From positions 27,984,710-28,048,709 of the forward strand of contig OU744723.1 of the NCBI GenBank assembly GCA_916613615.1: 64,000 bases of DNA. The letters are read 5' to 3'. The translations under genes and the position numbers were made by a program. The stretch comes from Steromphala cineraria (Eukaryota; Mollusca; Gastropoda; Trochida; Trochidae). This document shows, piece by piece, positions 1 to 11,262 of the stretch. Every line of letters begins with the position of its first letter. Within the stretch, counting starts at the first letter, position 1. The notes beneath the pieces were generated by a model. That model saw only the letters and a program-made list of their open reading frames with translations, was not told where the DNA came from and did not search any database.

Positions 1-18
1 CATAACTTTACATGTGAA

Positions 19-1211
19 GTGAGAGAGGAGATGGATCGGACTATACCTAAGAGAAATATAACTTTTACTTGGGGACCTAACAAGAGGAGACGGTTAAGGA
101 AGAAATCATGGTGGAATAATGATCTTAATGCTTTGTGGGTTGACATGTGTAAAGCAGAACGTCAATGGTATAAGTGTAAAACAGTCAGAAAACGCCATTT
201 TCGGGAGTTATTCGTCTCAACAAGAAGTATATTTGACAAGGAAACAAGAAAATGCAAACGAATCTACAGCAAAGAGTGTTTGACTGAACTGGAAAGTTTA
301 TGCGAAAAAAACAGAAACGAATTCTGGAAGAAGATTGGTAAAATGGGTGTGGGATACAACCGAATTCAAAACATTCCTATGGAAGTGAGGCTAAATGACG
401 GTAGTCTATGTACTGATAGAGAGACTGTGCTTAACACCTGGAGAGATTAATACAGTGATTTGTTGAATGGTGAAATACCCACAGGCCCCGTCGACATGAA
501 CTCAGTCGATGAAAGTGAAGTTATAAATGACCAGGATACATCCGAGATGAATAAACCGTTTACCTATGAGGAAGTGTTTCAGGCGGTACGATCAGCAAGT
601 AGAAACAAAGCTCCTGGATGTGATAATATTCCCACTGACGTATTGAAAAACACCAATTGTGTCAAGTTTCTTCATAAACTTTTTAACAAATGTTTTTTTA
701 AATGGAATTTAATTTTCTGAGTGGACGAAGGGAATAATAAATCCCATTCCAAAATCATCAAGTGCGGACAAGTACGACCCGTTATCATACAGAGGGATAT
801 CGCTTACCAACTCAAGTTATAAACTGTATTGTTCTGTTTTAAATACACGGCTTTACAAGTATGCAGAAAATAATGACCTGATAGCAGACGAACAGAACGG
901 TTTCAGAAAAGGGCGGTCGACAGTAGAGCACTTATCATCACTCACATCTATATAGTGGAGTCAAGGAAATCATCCAAGAAACCTACGTTTTTAGCTTTCA
1001 TTGATTTTAAAAAGGCTTATGACACGATAAATAGAGACATTTTATGGACAAGATTATCACAAATCGGTCTGCACGGAAGGATATTCGTTGCTCTTCAATC
1101 TCTATATAAAAATGTGAAATCATGCATAAGGATTAACGGACATCTCTCTCAGTGGTTCAGTGTACAGTGTGGTCTTAAACAGGGTTGCCTTCTATCCCCT
1201 CTATTGTTTAA
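19..1211 (+). pseudogene. LINE ORF2 fragment: linker and N-terminal half of reverse transcriptase
   Basis: Three frame segments read collinearly. The first runs from 19 to about 717 with an in-frame TAA at 448-450. It contains NKAPGCDNIPTDVL, a typical LINE RT entry motif. The frame then shifts by one base near 717, and the next segment reads SEWTKGIINPIPK, then YRGISLTNS and EQNGFRKGRST up to about 950. A second frameshift near 950-955 leads to FLAFIDFKKAYD (RT motif A with the catalytic Asp) and GLKQGCLLSPLLFN (motif B), which stops abruptly at about 1211 where the nested copy begins. The role in an intact element is target-primed reverse transcription of its own RNA. This copy cannot encode it because of one stop, two frameshifts and the insertion. 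Confidence 0.88.
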
Positions 1212-2318
1212 CAGACAGACAGACCGATGGTTTATTTGAGTCTCACCTCACAAAAATACATAAACATATAAAATATAAAATAACATAAAAGTGAGCCACC
1301 CTTTAAGGGTTATGAGAGACTAAGATAATAAATATTTAAAAGAATATACAAGGCAAAATTAATTTTATATATACAGATGATATATATACATTGTACATAC
1401 AAAATATGCTTTCTTTTTTGTAAGATATAAAAGCAGGTTTTGGCGGTAAAATATACATGATGTTTAAAAAGAAAGGTAAGTTTATCATCACAGAGCTGCA
1501 TAAAGTTGGGATAGCTAAAACAGACATCTTCAAACAAACTCTCACGCAACTCATCATACACAGGGCAGTATAAAAGTACATGTCTTTCATCCTCAACACT
1601 CAAACTACACTGGAAACATACTCTGTCACTCACATCCTTATTTGTATATCTGCCGGTTTCCAAATGCAGAGGAGCAGTACCTGATCTGAATTTGGAAAAG
1701 GCAGAGCGGTATGAACGGGGCATGCTCATACTCACATAATTTTCACACCCATACTCTTTCTTAAACATTCGATACGTTCGTAATTTATTGTGTCCCGTTC
1801 TACCGGTTGGCTTATTTAAAGCTTCATGCCACTCACTCACATACTTCTTCATACATATATCTTGCACACGTTCACACACACGCTTAACATTGACATCTTC
1901 CACATTCACGTCCCATTCGGTCAACCTTGCTTTCACTCGAAAACTCCAATTTTTGACACTTCTACCCGCACATCTTTCAGACCACATAAAAACACGTTTA
2001 TTTAATCTAACAGGCATTTGTTTAAAACGGCAATATTGTCTAACAATGCACATCCATTGTCTGACAATTGGAGGAATCCAACCCATATCTCCATTCACAG
2101 CAACGTTTGGAGCATATTTACCCAAGCCCAGGAAAAATCTCAAAGCACGATGGTGGACAGCATTTACAGCACTAACCTCCCGATGACCCAAGATAGATGC
2201 CCCATAGCTTAGAACTGACCACACCATCGTATAAGTAGTGGATTCCATTCCTCCAAGTGCCTTATATTTACAAATAAGAAGGCCTAGAGCTCTATTAGCA
2301 GATACCTAGCAGTGTACA
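1212..2318 (-). mobile_element. 5'-truncated LINE copy of the same family, inserted antisense
   Basis: Read on the - strand, an open frame runs from about 2310 to 1313. It covers the post-RT thumb region (ANRALGLLI, MVWSVLSYGASILG, FFLGLGKYAPNVAVNGDMGW), the downstream basic region and the C-terminal knuckle CFQC-x8-H-x4-C. A 3' UTR with GAGGTGAGACTC follows, then AATAAA and a short TCTG tail that abuts the host LINE at 1212. The same 3'-end signature closes the host LINE at about 3822-3870, so both belong to one family. The 5' truncation just after the RT core is typical of incomplete reverse transcription. The frame is still open over about 310 codons, which suggests this copy is younger than its host. 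Confidence 0.88.
1310..2248 (-). pseudogene. LINE ORF2 C-terminal fragment (thumb region to zinc knuckle)
   Basis: 312-codon open frame on the - strand. It matches, domain by domain, the region at 2732-3640 of the host LINE: the GGM...TYT.MVWS block, then LGKYAPNVAVNGDMGW, then GRTGHNKLRTYRMFKKEY, then the FRSGTAPLHLETGRY block, then the CFQC...H....C zinc knuckle. The ATG at the start is incidental, because the family sequence continues upstream to about 2310. The fragment holds none of the RT catalytic motifs, so it is not an active enzyme. Confidence 0.85.
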
Positions 2319-3640
2319 GTAACATGTACATTAATGATCTGCTCGTCACACTAAAGGGACTTGATGTCGGTGTTTCAATAGACGGAGACAAGGTGTGTGT
2401 ACTAGCCTATGCAGACGATATAGTGATCTTGGCGGAGAATGAAGCGGACTTAAATCTTCTTCTAGACTGTCTAAATAACTGGTGCTGTACAAACAAGATG
2501 TCCATCGATCAGGAGAAGTCGAAAGTCATCCATTGTAGAAGCCAAGCAACAACGAGAACTAATCAGGTTTTTCACTGCGGTAGTATGCCCCTTGAAGTTA
2601 CAGAAAGTTACCGTTACCTTGGACTCCTCATTACTGAGTTTCTAGACTATTCACGTATGGAGAAAGCTGTATCAAGTTCTGCGACACGCGCACTAGGTCT
2701 ACTCATCTCGAGATTCAAGGCGATTGGAGGAATGCATGTGGGTACATACACCAAAATGTACGACACAATGGTCTGGTCTACCATCGAATACGGAGCAGCT
2801 ATATGGGGAACAAGAAATCAATCATCAATAAAAACTGTACAAAATCGTGCAATAAAGTTTTTTATTGGCCTTCGAAAATCAACTCCTAACGCTGCCGTGG
2901 AAGGGGATATGGGTTGGACACCGACACCTGTCAAGCTATGGGGAAGTGCAATACGTGTATATACAAGAATGAATAGCCTCAGCAGAAGTCGCCTCACATA
3001 TAAGATATTAGAGTGGACAAAGACACAAGCCAATAGAAAGAAAAACAACTGGATCAAAAGAATACGAAACAAACTGAAATCCCCAACCTTTCGGATATAG
3101 AAGAATTTTCAAACGACGCGTACACAAAACAGTCTGTTGCCAGGGTCAGGGAAGCAGTTTATGAACAATATATCGTGGCCTGGAAGCAGACGATAACTTG
3201 TGTCCACAGTAAGACTGGCAAGGGAGGTAACAAGCTACGGCATTATTGCACTTTCAAGTCGCAGTTTACGGCTGAACCGTATATCACCGAAAGAATACCC
3301 AGACTTCACAGGAGAGCACTGGCGCTATTCAGATGTGGAGTTGCACCCTTACATGTTGACAATAACAATACAATACAATAACACACCATTGGAAGATAGA
3401 GTATGTTTTATCTGCAACGATTTCATTGAAAATGAAGCTCATGTACTTTTACACTGCCCCTTATACAAAAATGTTACCAAAAATATGTTATCTATATGTT
3501 CTACTTTTAATGTTAGTTTAAATAATATATCGGATGTGGAACAACTTGCATTTATTATGTCATGCCCATATATTTTTAGAGTTACTGCCAAAACCTGCAT
3601 GGAAGTCTTAGATCTTAGAAAATCCATTTTATATATCTAG
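2319..3640 (+). pseudogene. LINE ORF2 fragment: RT motif C, thumb and C-terminal zinc knuckle
   Basis: This continues the interrupted ORF2. MYINDLLV directly resumes the PLLFN motif lost at 1211. YADDIVIL near 2408 is RT motif C with both catalytic Asp residues. The thumb reads MVWSTIEYGAAIWG and FFIGLRKSTPNAAVEGDMGW. The frame stays open to 3100, then shifts. The next piece covers GKGGNKLRHYCTFKSQF in one frame (3175-3381), and after another shift near 3365 comes DRVCFICND with the knuckle C-x2-C-x8-H-x4-C (about 3400-3460), ending at a TAG at 3638-3640. At least two frameshifts make it non-functional. Confidence 0.88.
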
Positions 3641-3847
3641 CAAACTCTTTTTACCATAACAATTTACATTGGGTTTTAATAATATATTATACTATATATG
3701 ATGTACATTTTATTTTTATTAAGGTGAGTCGTCCTTTTATATGTATATATGTAGTCTCTCATAATCCCATGTGGGATGGCTTATCACTTTATATTTTATC
3801 GACTTGCTTATAAACATTTGTATGAGGTGAGACTCTGTAATAAAATA

Positions 3848-3870
3848 TCTGTCTGTCTGTCTGTCTGTCT
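3848..3870 (+). repeat. (TCTG)n tail of LINE
   Basis: About six TCTG units start four bases after an AATAAA hexamer and end at the LINE/flank boundary. The nested antisense copy carries a shorter version of the same tail at 1212-1226 (AGACAGACAGACC on +). Confidence 0.85.
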
Positions 3871-3904
3871 AATTATTATTATTACATATTGTAACCTGTG
3901 ATGT

Positions 3905-4735
3905 TCATTCAAACATGACGGGTGATGTGAGCAGTGACTATGGCGGACAGCTGGGGTCAGAGTCCAGTCCGACCAGGTCGAGTGGTGAGGGTAATTCCGA
4001 TACAGTGATGATACTTGCAGCGATTAAAGACTTAGAGCGTGCTTTTAACTGAAAACTAATTGACAGTGAATCAAGAATAATTGACAAGATTCTGGGAAAA
4101 GTTAACGCTGAATTGAAACAAGTACGCACTGAAATGAAGAAGGATGTCAAAAGATTCGATATTAAGATTGAGAGAATAGTTGGAGAAAAGTGTGAAAGTG
4201 TGTGAGCAGCATATCGAAGAGACACGATCGACACTGCGACAGGAGTTGGATACTCATATGGATGTGAAAACCTGAAGAAGCGGATGTGACTATGTTGAAG
4301 GGGTTGATGTTTTAGCACCACGTGAAACTATTGACTTCGTTAAAAATAGGTACGGACAGCTTCTTATAGATTGTCTTATTAGTGCTAATTTTTGTATTGC
4401 AAATGGTAGATATAATGTAAAAATGATTTCACTTGTATTTGAGAAAAGGGGGCACCTGTTGTTGATTATTGTTTTTATCAATATGATCATGTCAATAGTA
4501 TAAGAGACTTCAAGGTTACACGAGTGTCTGAGCTGCATGGTGGTCAAGTCAATTGGTGGAATGCATTTTAATACTTACACTTAAATGTACGAGACGATGG
4601 TATGATCAACTATTGAGTACGGAGCAGCTATACTGGGAACAAGAAACAACAAATCAATAAACACTGTACAAAACAGAGCTATTGTTTATGGGCCTTCGAA
4701 AATCCGCTCCGAACGCTGCTGCAGAGGGGATATCC
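3905..4735 (+). mobile_element. Internally deleted LINE copy: ORF1 coiled coil, endonuclease end and thumb fragment joined
   Basis: ATG at 3915 opens a frame with MTGDVSSDYGGQ and then a Glu/Lys/Arg-rich heptad-like stretch (DSESRIIDKILGKVNAELKQ), which looks like a LINE ORF1 coiled coil. TGA stops at 4050-4052 and 4203-4205 break it. From about 4318 the sequence switches to an endonuclease-like C-terminal part (RETIDFVKNRYGQLLIDCLI, NGRYN, VVDYCFYQYDHVNSIRDF). From about 4549 it matches the thumb region of the preceding LINE (compare 2732-2905). The RT core is missing, so at least one large deletion joined distant parts. It begins about 45 bp after the TCTG tail of the upstream copy, on the same strand. 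Confidence 0.72.
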
Positions 4736-5639
4736 TTTCGACTGCCGGTACTGTTTTGCTGTTAAACTGCCAATTCCGTCTCAAACGCAGTGAATTTTAG
4801 CCTTCTCTGGCGCCGGTATCATTTTCCCGTAGCCTGGTCAATCCGGTCTTTAGCGTGGTGAAAAAGGGCCTTCTCCAGTCGCCAATCCGTTATGGTGCGT
4901 ACCATGCGTATCCATGTCAATGGGAGTCATGGAACCCGTTACGCTTCGGCCCTTCCTTCACACAGAGCTAGATATGTGCATGTCAGTCCGCTTTGGCATT
5001 CCTCTAACTATCCTTTTCTAAAGTATTAAGACAACGGCTATGCGGGAACGGCTTCTCTAGGGAATGGGTAAAAGTCACACTTTTCAGATTGGCCTGTTTA
5101 CTATAATGAAGAAATTTATCACAATGACCAGAAACGTTCCGGTTTGGCACCTCTGGTCATTAATGCCAGACAGTATATTTACGGCCTGGCTGTCCCCTTT
5201 CTGTTGTTGTTTACGTTTGGTTTTCCTTTGGCTCTTTCTGAAGCGCTTCTGCCAGGGATAGACAACATTTTGGTAAGAATATAATAGTAAAAAGATGTAC
5301 CATTATAGTAATATTGTTAAATATGAGCTATCAAATAAATATATTTCTTAAAAATCATTTAGGATATCGTTGTCATGATATATTTATTTTCATGTTCATA
5401 ATAACAAGCAGCTGTCATGGTCGAGCTATATCCCCCTCAAATTGCACATGTATAGGTTTTCCTTATCATATTGCTGATTAAGTTTTGTCACGCAATATAA
5501 CACAATTTTTCCAGGATATGAAGGAAACTGTTCTAATCAAAAACTAAATGATACCAACTTTATGTTCACTGTTGGGCATAATTTCGAGTTAACTGACAAA
5601 ATCAAAATTAAACAAATAAATTTATGTATGTGGATCTGA
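4736..5639. other. Unassigned stretch, partly GC-richer
   Basis: I recognise no gene. 4736-5060 is more GC-rich than its surroundings and contains repeated CCGGT and CCAATCCG-like words. A 65-codon frame at 5064-5261 has no recognisable domain. 5280-5640 is plain AT-rich DNA that leads into the satellite. Confidence 0.5.
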
Positions 5640-8600
5640 AAGATCAATTTGATTGTATGCAAACAAACATATTTTCAAAATTGTTCCTCATGACACACCT
5701 TCAGGTGATTATGTATCTTCATATCATATATGATAGAATATGTGATCATTAGTTCAGAAGTTTTGAGCCGAACAGGACTTGTAACAGGTTTCCAACAGAG
5801 TCCTCATTTTTTGCCCAAAAAGGCAAAATTTTATGAAAAATATTTTCAAAATTGTTCTTCATGACACACATTCAAGTGATTATGTATCTCCATATCAAAT
5901 TTGATCAATATGTGATGATTAGTGTAGAAGTTGTGAGCCGGACGGGGCTTGTAACAGTTTCCCAACAGAGTCCTCATTTTTTGCCCATAAAGGCAAAATT
6001 TTATAAAAATATTTTCAAAATTGCTCTTCATGACACACCTTCAAGTGATTATGTATCTCCATATCAAATTTGATCAATATGTGATGATTAGTGTAGAAGT
6101 TGTGAGCCGGACGGGGCGTGTAACAGTTTCCCAACAGAGTCCTCATTTTTTGCCCATAAAGGCAAAATTTTATAAAAATATTTTCAAAATTGCTCTTCAT
6201 GACACACCTTCAAGTGATTATGTATCTCCATATCAAATTTGATCAATATGTGATGATTAGTGTAGAAGTTGTGAGCCGGACGGGGCGTGTAACAGTTTTC
6301 CAACAGAGTTCTCATTTTTTGCCCAAAAAGACAAAATTTTATAAAAAATATTTTCAAAATTGTTCTTCATGACACACCTTCAAGTGATTATGTATCTCCA
6401 TATAAATTTTGATCAATATGTGATGATTAGTGTAGAAGTTGTGAGCCGGACGGGGCGTGTAACAGTTTTCCAACAGAGTCCTCATTTTTTGCCCAAAAAG
6501 ACAAAATTTTATAAAAAATATTTTCAAAATTGTTCTTCATGACACACCTTCAAGTGATTATGTATCTCCATATCAAATTTGATCAATATGTGATGATTAG
6601 TGTAGAAGTTGTGAGCCGGACGGGGCGTGTAACAGTTTCCCAACAGAGTCCTAATTTTTTGCCCAAAAAGGCAAAATTTTATAAAAAATATTTTCAAAAT
6701 TGTTCTTCATGACACACCTTCAAGTGATTATGTATCTCCATATCAAATTTGATCAATATGTGATGATTAGTGTAGAAGTTGTGAGCCGGACGGGGCGTGT
6801 AACAGTTTCCCAACAGAGTCCTAATTTTTTGCCCAAAAAGGCAAAATTTTATAAAATATTTTCAAAATTGTTCTTCATGACACACCTTCAAGTGATTATG
6901 TATCTCCATATCAAATTTGATCAATATGTGATGATTAGTGTAGAAGTTGTGAGCCGGACGGGGCGTGTAACAGTTTCCCAACAGAGTCCTAATTTTTTGC
7001 CCAAAAAGGCAAAATTTTATAAAACATATTTTCAAAATTGTTCTTCATGACACACCTTCAAGTGATTATGTATCTCCATATCAAATTTGATCAATATGTG
7101 ATGATTAGTGTAGAAGTTGTGAGCCGGACGGGGCGTGTAACAGTTTCCCAACAGAGTCCTCATTTTTTGCCCAAAAAGGCAAAATTTTATAAAAAATATT
7201 TTCAAAATTGTTCTTCATGACACACCTTCAAGTGATTATGTATCTCCATATCAAATTTGATCAATATGTGATGATTAGTGTAGAAGTTGTGAGCCGGACG
7301 GGGCGTGTAACAGTTTCCCAACAGAGTCCTAATTTTTTGCCCAAAAAGGCAAAATTTTATAAAAAATATTTTCAAAATTGTTCTTCATGACACGCCTTCA
7401 AGTGATTATGTATCTCCATATCAAATTTGATCAATATGTGATGATTAGTGTAGAAGTTGTGAGCCGGACGGGGCGTGTAACAGTTTTCCAACAGAGTCCT
7501 CATTTTTTGCCCAAAAAGGCAAAATTTTATAAAAAATATTTTCAAAATTGTTCTTCATGACACACCTTCAAGTGATTATGTATCTCCATATCAATTTTGA
7601 TCAATATGTGATGATTAGTGTAGAAGTTGTGAGCCGGACGGGGCGTGTAACAGTTTTCCAACAGAGTCCTCATTTTTTGCCCAAAAAGGCAAAATTTTAT
7701 AAAAAATATTTTCAAAATTGTTCTTCATGACACACCTTCAAGTGATTATGTATCTCCATATCAAATTTGATCAATATGTGATGATTAGTGTAGAAGTTGT
7801 GAGCCGGACGGGGCGTGTAACAGTTTCCCAACAGAGTCTTCATTTTTTGCCCAAAAAGGCAATTTTATAAAAAATATTTTCAAAATTGTTCTTCATGACA
7901 CACCTTCAAGTGATTATGTATCTCCATATCAAATTTGATCAATATGTGATGATTAGTGTAGAAGTTGTGAGCCGGACGGGGCGTGTAACAGTTTCCCAAC
8001 AGAGTCCTCATTTTTTGCCCAAAAAGGCAAACTTTTATAAAAAATATTTTCAAAATTGTTCTTCATGACACACCTTCAAGTGATTATGTATCTCCATATC
8101 AAATTTGATCAATATGTGATGATTAGTGTAGAAGTTGTGAGCCGGACGGGGCGTTTAACAGTTTCCCAACAGAGTCCTCAATTTTTGCCCAAAAAGGCAA
8201 AATTTTATAAAAAATATTTTCAAAATTGTTCTTCATGACACACCTTCAAGTGATTATGTATCTCCATATCAAATTTGATCAATATGTGATGATTAGTGTA
8301 GAAGTTGTGAGCCGGACGGGGCGTGTAACAGTTTCCCAACAGAGTCCTCATTTTTTGCCCAAAAAGGCAAAATTTTATAAAAAATATTTTCAAAATTGTT
8401 CTTCATGACACACCTTCAAGTGATTATGTATCTCCATATCAAATTTGATCAATATGTGATGATTAGTGTAGAAGTTGTGAGCCGGACGGGGCGTGTAACA
8501 GTTTCCCAACAGAGTCCTCATTTTTTGCCCAAAAAGGCAAAATTTTATAAAAAATATTTTCAAAATTGTTCTTCATGACACACCTTCAAGTGATTATGTA

Positions 8601-9830
8601 TCTCCATATCAAATTTGATCAATATGTGATGATTAGTGTAGAAGTTGTGAGCCGGACGGGGCGTGTAACAGTTTCCCAACAGAGTCCTCATTTTTTGCCC
8701 AAAAAGGCAAACTTTTATAAAAAATATTTTCAAAATTGTTCTTCATGACACACCTTCAAGTGATTATGTATCTCCATATCAAATTTGATCAATATGTGAT
8801 GATTAGTGTAGAAGTTGTGAGCCGGACGGGGCGTTTAACAGTTTCCCAACAGAGTCCTCAATTTTTGCCCAAAAAGGCAAAATTTTATAAAAAATATTTT
8901 CAAAATTGTTCTTCATGACACACCTTCAAGTGATTATGTATCTCCATATCAAATTTGATCAATATGTGATGATTAGTGTAGAAGTTGTGAGCCGGACGGG
9001 GCGTGTAACAGTTTCCCAACAGAGTCCTCATTTTTTGCCCAAAAAGGCAAAATTTTATAAAAAATATTTTCAAAATTGTTCTTCATGACACACCTTCAAG
9101 TGATTATGTATCTCCATATCAAATTTGATCAATATGTGATGATTAGTGTAGAAGTTGTGAGCCGGACGGGGCGTGTAACAGTTTCCCAACAGAGTCCTCA
9201 TTTTTTGCCCAAAAAGGCAAAATTTTATAAAAAATATTTTCAAAATTGTTCTTCATGACACACCTTCAAGTGATTATGTATCTCCATATCAAATTTGATC
9301 AATATGTGATGATTAGTGTAGAAGTTGTGAGCCGGACGGGGCGTGTAACAGTTTCCCAACAGAGTCCTCATTTTTTGCCCAAAAAGGCAAAAATTTATAA
9401 AAAATATTTTCAAAATTGTTCTTCATGACACACCTTCAAGTGATTATGTATCTCCATATCAAATTTGATCAATATGTGATGATTAGTGTAGAAGTTGTGA
9501 GCCGGACGGGGCGTGTAACAGTTTCCCAACAGAGTCCTCATTTTTTGCCCAAAAAGGCAAAATTTTATAAAAAATATTTTCAAAATTGTTCTTCATGACA
9601 CACCTTCAAGTGATTATGTATCTCCATATCAAATTTGATCAATATGTGATGATTAGTGTAGAAGTTGTGAGCCGGACGGGACTTGTCATAAATTTCTTAC
9701 AAATTTACCATTTTCCCTCCAAAATTCTAATATTTTATGTAGATTTTCAGAAAGTTGTTTCTCATGACACATTATTACATGTTTCTTCATTTCCATGCTG
9801 AATTTGAATTGAAATGGTTGAATATTAAAA
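5640..9830. repeat. 170-bp satellite array, about 24 tandem units
   Basis: The phrase TTCTTCATGACACACCTTCA recurs about every 169-170 bp from 5852 to 9586. Each unit also carries GAGCCGGACGGGGCGTGTAA and the short hairpin GCCCAAAAAGGC. Inner units are almost identical, while the first (5682-5851) and last (9670-9830) are clearly diverged, as expected for an array homogenised by unequal exchange. The 60-codon open frames in each unit run into the next unit in another frame and are a by-product of the 170-bp period. Length is close to one nucleosome plus linker. It may relate to the roughly 160-170-bp satellites known from bivalves, but I could not compare sequences. Confidence 0.95.
7886..9245. 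repeat. Two tandem copies of a 680-bp (4-unit) higher-order repeat within the satellite
   Basis: Diagnostic variants repeat with a four-unit period. GGCAAACTTTTATAA occurs in the units beginning 7886 and 8566. GCGTTTAACAG together with CTCAATTTTTGCCC occurs in the units beginning 8056 and 8736. The two intervening standard units repeat in the same order. Confidence 0.85.
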
Positions 9831-9837
9831 AGTTGTG

Positions 9838-9905
9838 AACGGACACACAGGTAGTACCCCAAAACCCCTACAGCTCATTTCCCCTACAGCTTATAACAAC
9901 AAAGT
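9838..9905. repeat. Left arm of an inverted repeat (partner at 11105-11205)
   Basis: The arm reads ACACACAGG, then CCAAAACCCCTACAGC, then TTCCCCTACAGCTTATAACA. The reverse complement of 11105-11205 gives the same word order (ACACACAGGG, CCAAAACACCTACAAGCC, GTTCCCCTACAGGTTGC). The arms are similar but not identical and enclose about 1.2 kb that includes an I-like LINE fragment. Confidence 0.7.
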
Positions 9906-10124
9906 TATGGTCCATTGCACTGCTAATCTCAAGCCTGATACCTCTGACAATAATGGACTGGCCCAGAACATAACATGAACATGGCAGTTTGATGTCTTGA
10001 TGACATATACAGCAATAGAGATACATATATTTTATTATATCATTATCATTAAATATCTGTTTTAATTAAATTAAATATATATTTTACATTTCATCACATA
10101 CATTCATTTTATACTTGATACTCA

Positions 10125-10920
10125 TTTTATACTCCATTCATTTACTTTGATTAAGGCTTTTTGTAATATTTCTGCAGCTACATGTTGATGTTTGTGACTG
10201 ACCCAAAGGGCCCCGTCGTCAGCGAATTGTAAGGTGTTCACTTGTTTCGGTAGTTTGTTAAATAGATCATCTATCATAAGATTGAACAAGGTTGGTTATA
10301 TGATACTTCCTTGTGGGGTTCCATTTTCTAAATTATAGTTGTCTAATATTTGATCATCTGTTTTAAGACGAAAAGTTCTTTCTGATATAAAGTCGTTTAT
10401 AAAGTTTAACATGTCCTTTTTCTTAACTTTTTGTATCAAGCCTCTTTTCCAGAGCATGTCAAATGCTTTACTAAAGTCTAGGAAGACTGTTGTAGTGAAT
10501 TGATTATTTTGTTGAGCTTGTCTGATAGAGTGTTGTAATCTAACAATATGGTCAGTGGTGCTATAGGATTTTCTATATCCTGATTGATTTTGTGTGATCA
10601 ATTCGTTGGTTTCTAAACAGTGTTGTGATCTTTTCGTTTCCATAGCTTCGAGTGTTTGATGTTTGACATTTCTATGATTAGCGGTCGGTATTTCTCAGTA
10701 TTTTGAGTTTTGGTTTGTTCCTTTGTTCTCTCATCTATGGTTTGTGGTTTTGATTGTGATTTTCCTGATATCTGATACCTGATATCTCCAAGAAGTCTAT
10801 GTTCAACATTTTCCAACATTTTCTCCATTTCTTTTGTGTTTTTCCTATGTGTCATGTTTCTTTGTAACATGTACCTATATACTTGGTTAGCCATCTCAAA
10901 TGTAAATCAACTTATCTCAG
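10125..10920 (-). mobile_element. Deleted I-like LINE fragment: ORF1 tail fused to RT
   Basis: On the - strand the frame at 10894-10613 reads EMEKMLENVEHRLLGDIRYQ, close in character to the ORF1 tail at about 20800 (EETLKKVEEKLLKDIR). It passes directly into RT sequence: NQSGYRKSYSTTDHIVRL, TTTVFLDFSKAFDML (motif A) and NGTPQGSII (motif B), then, after an in-frame TAA near 10296, PTLFNLMIDDLF and LQFADDGALWV (motif C). The end of ORF1, the endonuclease and the start of ORF2 are missing, and the RT stops after motif C. The copy is non-functional. Confidence 0.82.
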
Positions 10921-11104
10921 TTTTTTTCAAAATAAACTAAACTAAACTAAAGTGCATGTTGTTTCACCAGATAAGTTTTCTATCTTTAATTCATAATCCA
11001 TCTCTAACTTTTATTCCTGTAATCCTTTCTGCTCAACCACTCGCACAAACAAATCTACTACATACTTAATCACTTGTTAGGGCGAGTCTATTATGCCAGG
11101 AGGG

Positions 11105-11262
11105 TAACTCACTGTGTTGTTTTAGCAACCTGTAGGGGAACTGGGCTGTAGGGGTATTGGCTTGTAGGTGTTTTGGGATATAATCGACACACAGGGTAAC
11201 GGACGGACGGACGTACGGTACCCATTTAAATACCCCCCGCTTCGTTGTTGCGAGGGATAACA
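11105..11262 (-). mobile_element. End of a hairpin-terminated non-autonomous element with (GGAC)n
   Basis: Contains the right arm of the inverted repeat (11105-11205), then (GGAC)3-4 at about 11198-11212, then TACCCCCCGC near 11231 followed after a short loop by GCGAGGGATA, which gives a terminal stem-loop at 11231-11259. The arrangement of microsatellite, a short spacer and a GC-rich hairpin at the tip is shared with elements at 21381, 27818 and 29100. The other end of this element is not certain. Confidence 0.55.

Larger units (their letters stand above)
1..3870 (+). mobile_element. Decayed non-LTR retrotransposon (LINE), 5' end outside window, interrupted by a nested copy
   Basis: The collinear pieces read, in order, linker, reverse transcriptase (RT), thumb, C-terminal zinc knuckle, 3' UTR and a short tandem tail. 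The endonuclease would lie upstream of position 1. A polyadenylation-like AATAAA at 3839-3844 is followed at once by (TCTG)n at 3848-3870, which takes the place of a poly(A) tail. The RT domain is split between motif B (ending near 1211) and the YADD motif (near 2408) by a reverse-oriented copy of the same family. Several frameshifts and one stop show that the copy is dead. I call it a LINE from the RT motifs and the C-x2-C-x8-H-x4-C knuckle. The clade is not resolved. Confidence 0.9.

Noticed and set aside
5852..9801. Chain of 60-residue small proteins in the 170-bp array
   Set aside because: The open frames follow the repeat unit, end in the next unit in another frame, and have no start context or domain. 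They are products of repetition.
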